Source of the DNA: an uncultured Clostridia bacterium
Lineage (GTDB): Bacteria; Bacillota; Clostridia; Christensenellales; Borkfalkiaceae
Assembly: GCA_934230055.1 (NCBI GenBank)
Contig: CAKQEE010000003.1
Location: forward strand, 1-24,829
DNA: 24,829 nucleotides
Direction: 5' to 3'
Shown here one piece after another: positions 23,756 through 24,829 of the stretch. Position 1 is the first letter of the stretch, and every line of letters starts with the position of its first letter. The notes under the pieces were generated by a model. The model had not been told where the DNA came from, made no database searches, and saw only the letters and a list, made by a program, of their open reading frames with translations. Both the position numbers and the translations under genes were made by a program.

Positions 23756-24664
23756 TCACTCCGTCGTCGGCCCGAATTTCTCTAACGCCCATTTAAGAAG
23801 CAGCGTCAGCGGCGCGACTATAATAGTTAAAATAAGCCCGCCGGCCGCATACTTCGGATAGGAAAATTCCGTGGAATCCACGAGTATCATTTTGGTAAAA
23901 TAATACCCCATATTAGAAACGTAGTCGGGCGCGCCCGTGTAATAAAATTCGAGAAGCGGTCCCGCCGTCGAGAATATCGCCGCAAAGCCCGTAATGAGAA
24001 AGGTCGTGAACGTGGGATAGATTAGCGGCAGAATTATATACCACAGCTCCTGAAACATATGCGTTACGCCGTCTATCTTCGCACTCTCGAAAATTTCGGG
24101 GCTTATTCCTCTCATCGCAGTCGGATATACGATAAGACTCGTGGAAAACGACAGCCATATCATATAAAAAATCGTTGTGCCGAAAGCGTATTTTTCGTCG
24201 TATAAAAGGTTTATCCACTCTCCGTCGTTTATTCCGAGCGTCTTGAAAATCGCCGTCAGCGGTCCGTCCGAGCCGATGAAATTTACGAATATAAGCGCGA
24301 TAACAAGTCCCGACATTATTGCGGGAATCATTATAAGAAAGCTTATTACCTTGTTAAGAAAGCACTTCTTGAATATGAGGTAAGAGAAAAAGACGTACAG
24401 CGGCAAACATATAAGAAGGTTTATAAGGTACATTTTTACGGAGTTTATAAGGCTGTAAGAAAGCACTTCTCCTCGCCCGAACGCTTCGCTTAAAAACGCC
24501 GAGAAATTTTCTATACCCGCAAAGTGCTTACCCGTGCCGTCTATTCTCTGAAACGCGAGAAGTATCGAGTTGAAGTTCGTCGCGACGTAAAAAATCGCGA
24601 ACAGTATCAACGGATACGCTATCAGAGAATAAACGAACAGGTTGGTTTTTACTTTTTTGTTCAT
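23756..24664 (-). CDS. Sugar ABC transporter permease, MalF type (cluster B)
   Basis: The 302-residue protein is the first channel subunit of cluster B. Six hydrophobic segments are visible, the first at about 9-30, with the early motif TNFNSILLAFQRID typical of MalF/UgpA-like proteins, and an EAA loop at about 189-216 (PEIFESAKIDGVTHMF then IILPLIYP). The ATG at 24662-24664 lies 30 bases after the solute-binding protein stop; the upstream sequence is only weakly Shine-Dalgarno-like (AAGCGATAAG). The protein is not closely similar to its counterpart in cluster A, so the two importers are separate systems and not a recent tandem copy. Confidence 0.93.
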   Translation of the reverse strand: MNKKVKTNLFVYSLIAYPLILFAIFYVATNFNSILLAFQRIDGTGKHFAGIENFSAFLSEAFGRGEVLSYSLINSVKMYLINLLICLPLYVFFSYLIFKKCFLNKVISFLIMIPAIMSGLVIALIFVNFIGSDGPLTAIFKTLGINDGEWINLLYDEKYAFGTTIFYMIWLSFSTSLIVYPTAMRGISPEIFESAKIDGVTHMFQELWYIILPLIYPTFTTFLITGFAAIFSTAGPLLEFYYTGAPDYVSNMGYYFTKMILVDSTEFSYPKYAAGGLILTIIVAPLTLLLKWALEKFGPTTE

Positions 24665-24694
24665 AATCTTATCGCTTTTTGTCTATCGAACGGT

Positions 24695-24829
24695 TTAATT
24701 ATAGAAGCCGTAGGTTTTTGCCTGAGAGAGATACCCTGCCCAGCGCGCGGCGTCGTTATACTGCGCTATGCCCGCAACGAACGAGGAAGCGTTGCCTTTA
24801 TCGAGGAATCCTCTCACGAGGTCGTATTG
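24695..24829 (-). CDS. C-terminal end of a solute-binding protein (cut by window edge)
   Basis: The last 44 codons of a minus-strand gene are present, ending in TAA at 24695-24697. The visible tail (YDLVRGFLDKGNASS, then AARWAGYLSQAKTYGFYN) has the amphipathic closing helices seen at the end of sugar-binding proteins, and it lies directly before a MalF/MalG pair, the usual place for one. The identification rests mainly on context. Confidence 0.6.
   Translation of the reverse strand, partial: QYDLVRGFLDKGNASSFVAGIAQYNDAARWAGYLSQAKTYGFYN

Noticed and set aside
23751..23792. Longer start for the cluster B MalG-type permease
   Set aside because: It has no ribosome binding site and overlaps the partner gene by 37 bases, while the ATG at 23750 has GGAG at eight bases.

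Overview
The window looks like chromosomal DNA of an uncultured, monoderm Bacillota, probably a gut-type Clostridia. Most start codons have strong AGGAGG-type ribosome binding sites. Many products carry lipoprotein signal peptides, the sugar ABC importers follow the CUT1 layout with no ATPase gene nearby, and there are AraC regulators with a PocR-like sensor. I cannot name a genus. No RNA gene, phage, transposase or CRISPR array was seen.

Layout. Nearly everything is on the minus strand, in two glycan-uptake clusters separated by one plus-strand regulator. Cluster A (7358 down to 406) begins at an extended -10 promoter near 7464. It encodes two permeases, a large membrane-anchored lectin-like protein, a lipoprotein with a TIM-barrel glycosidase look, and a solute-binding lipoprotein last. 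A further lipoprotein (292 down to 1) runs off the left edge. The plus-strand gene at 7586-8407 is a PocR/AraC-type regulator, divergent from cluster A and apparently read from a leaderless mRNA. From 8408 to 9077 there is no intact gene: two minus-strand terminators and a decayed fragment of a GH31 glycosidase.

Cluster B enters from the right edge with the tail of a solute-binding protein (24829-24695) and two permeases. It continues with a series of secreted or lipid-anchored proteins: a 361-aa lipoprotein, a 1162-aa Ig-like protein, a DUF4838 lipoprotein, an 855-aa lipoprotein with five exact 78-residue repeats, a previously easy-to-miss 47-aa peptide, and a 741-aa secreted protein followed by a second DUF4838 protein.

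How it works together (inference). Surface proteins with many beta-sandwich and Ig-like modules bind a complex glycan; DUF4838 and TIM-barrel proteins may cut it; the two binding-protein/permease sets import the oligosaccharides, powered by a shared ATPase encoded elsewhere. The AraC-type protein probably controls at least cluster A.

Most notable: the 741-aa gene ends on a perfect -1 slippery heptamer (U UUU UUU) followed directly by its UAA stop, and the DUF4838 ORF that follows in the -1 frame has no signal peptide and no credible start. This suggests a frameshift-made secreted fusion of about 1383 residues, or a phase-variable or freshly broken gene. Also notable are the shared C-terminal module of the 741- and 855-aa proteins and the small peptide preceded by a 124-bp inverted-repeat element.
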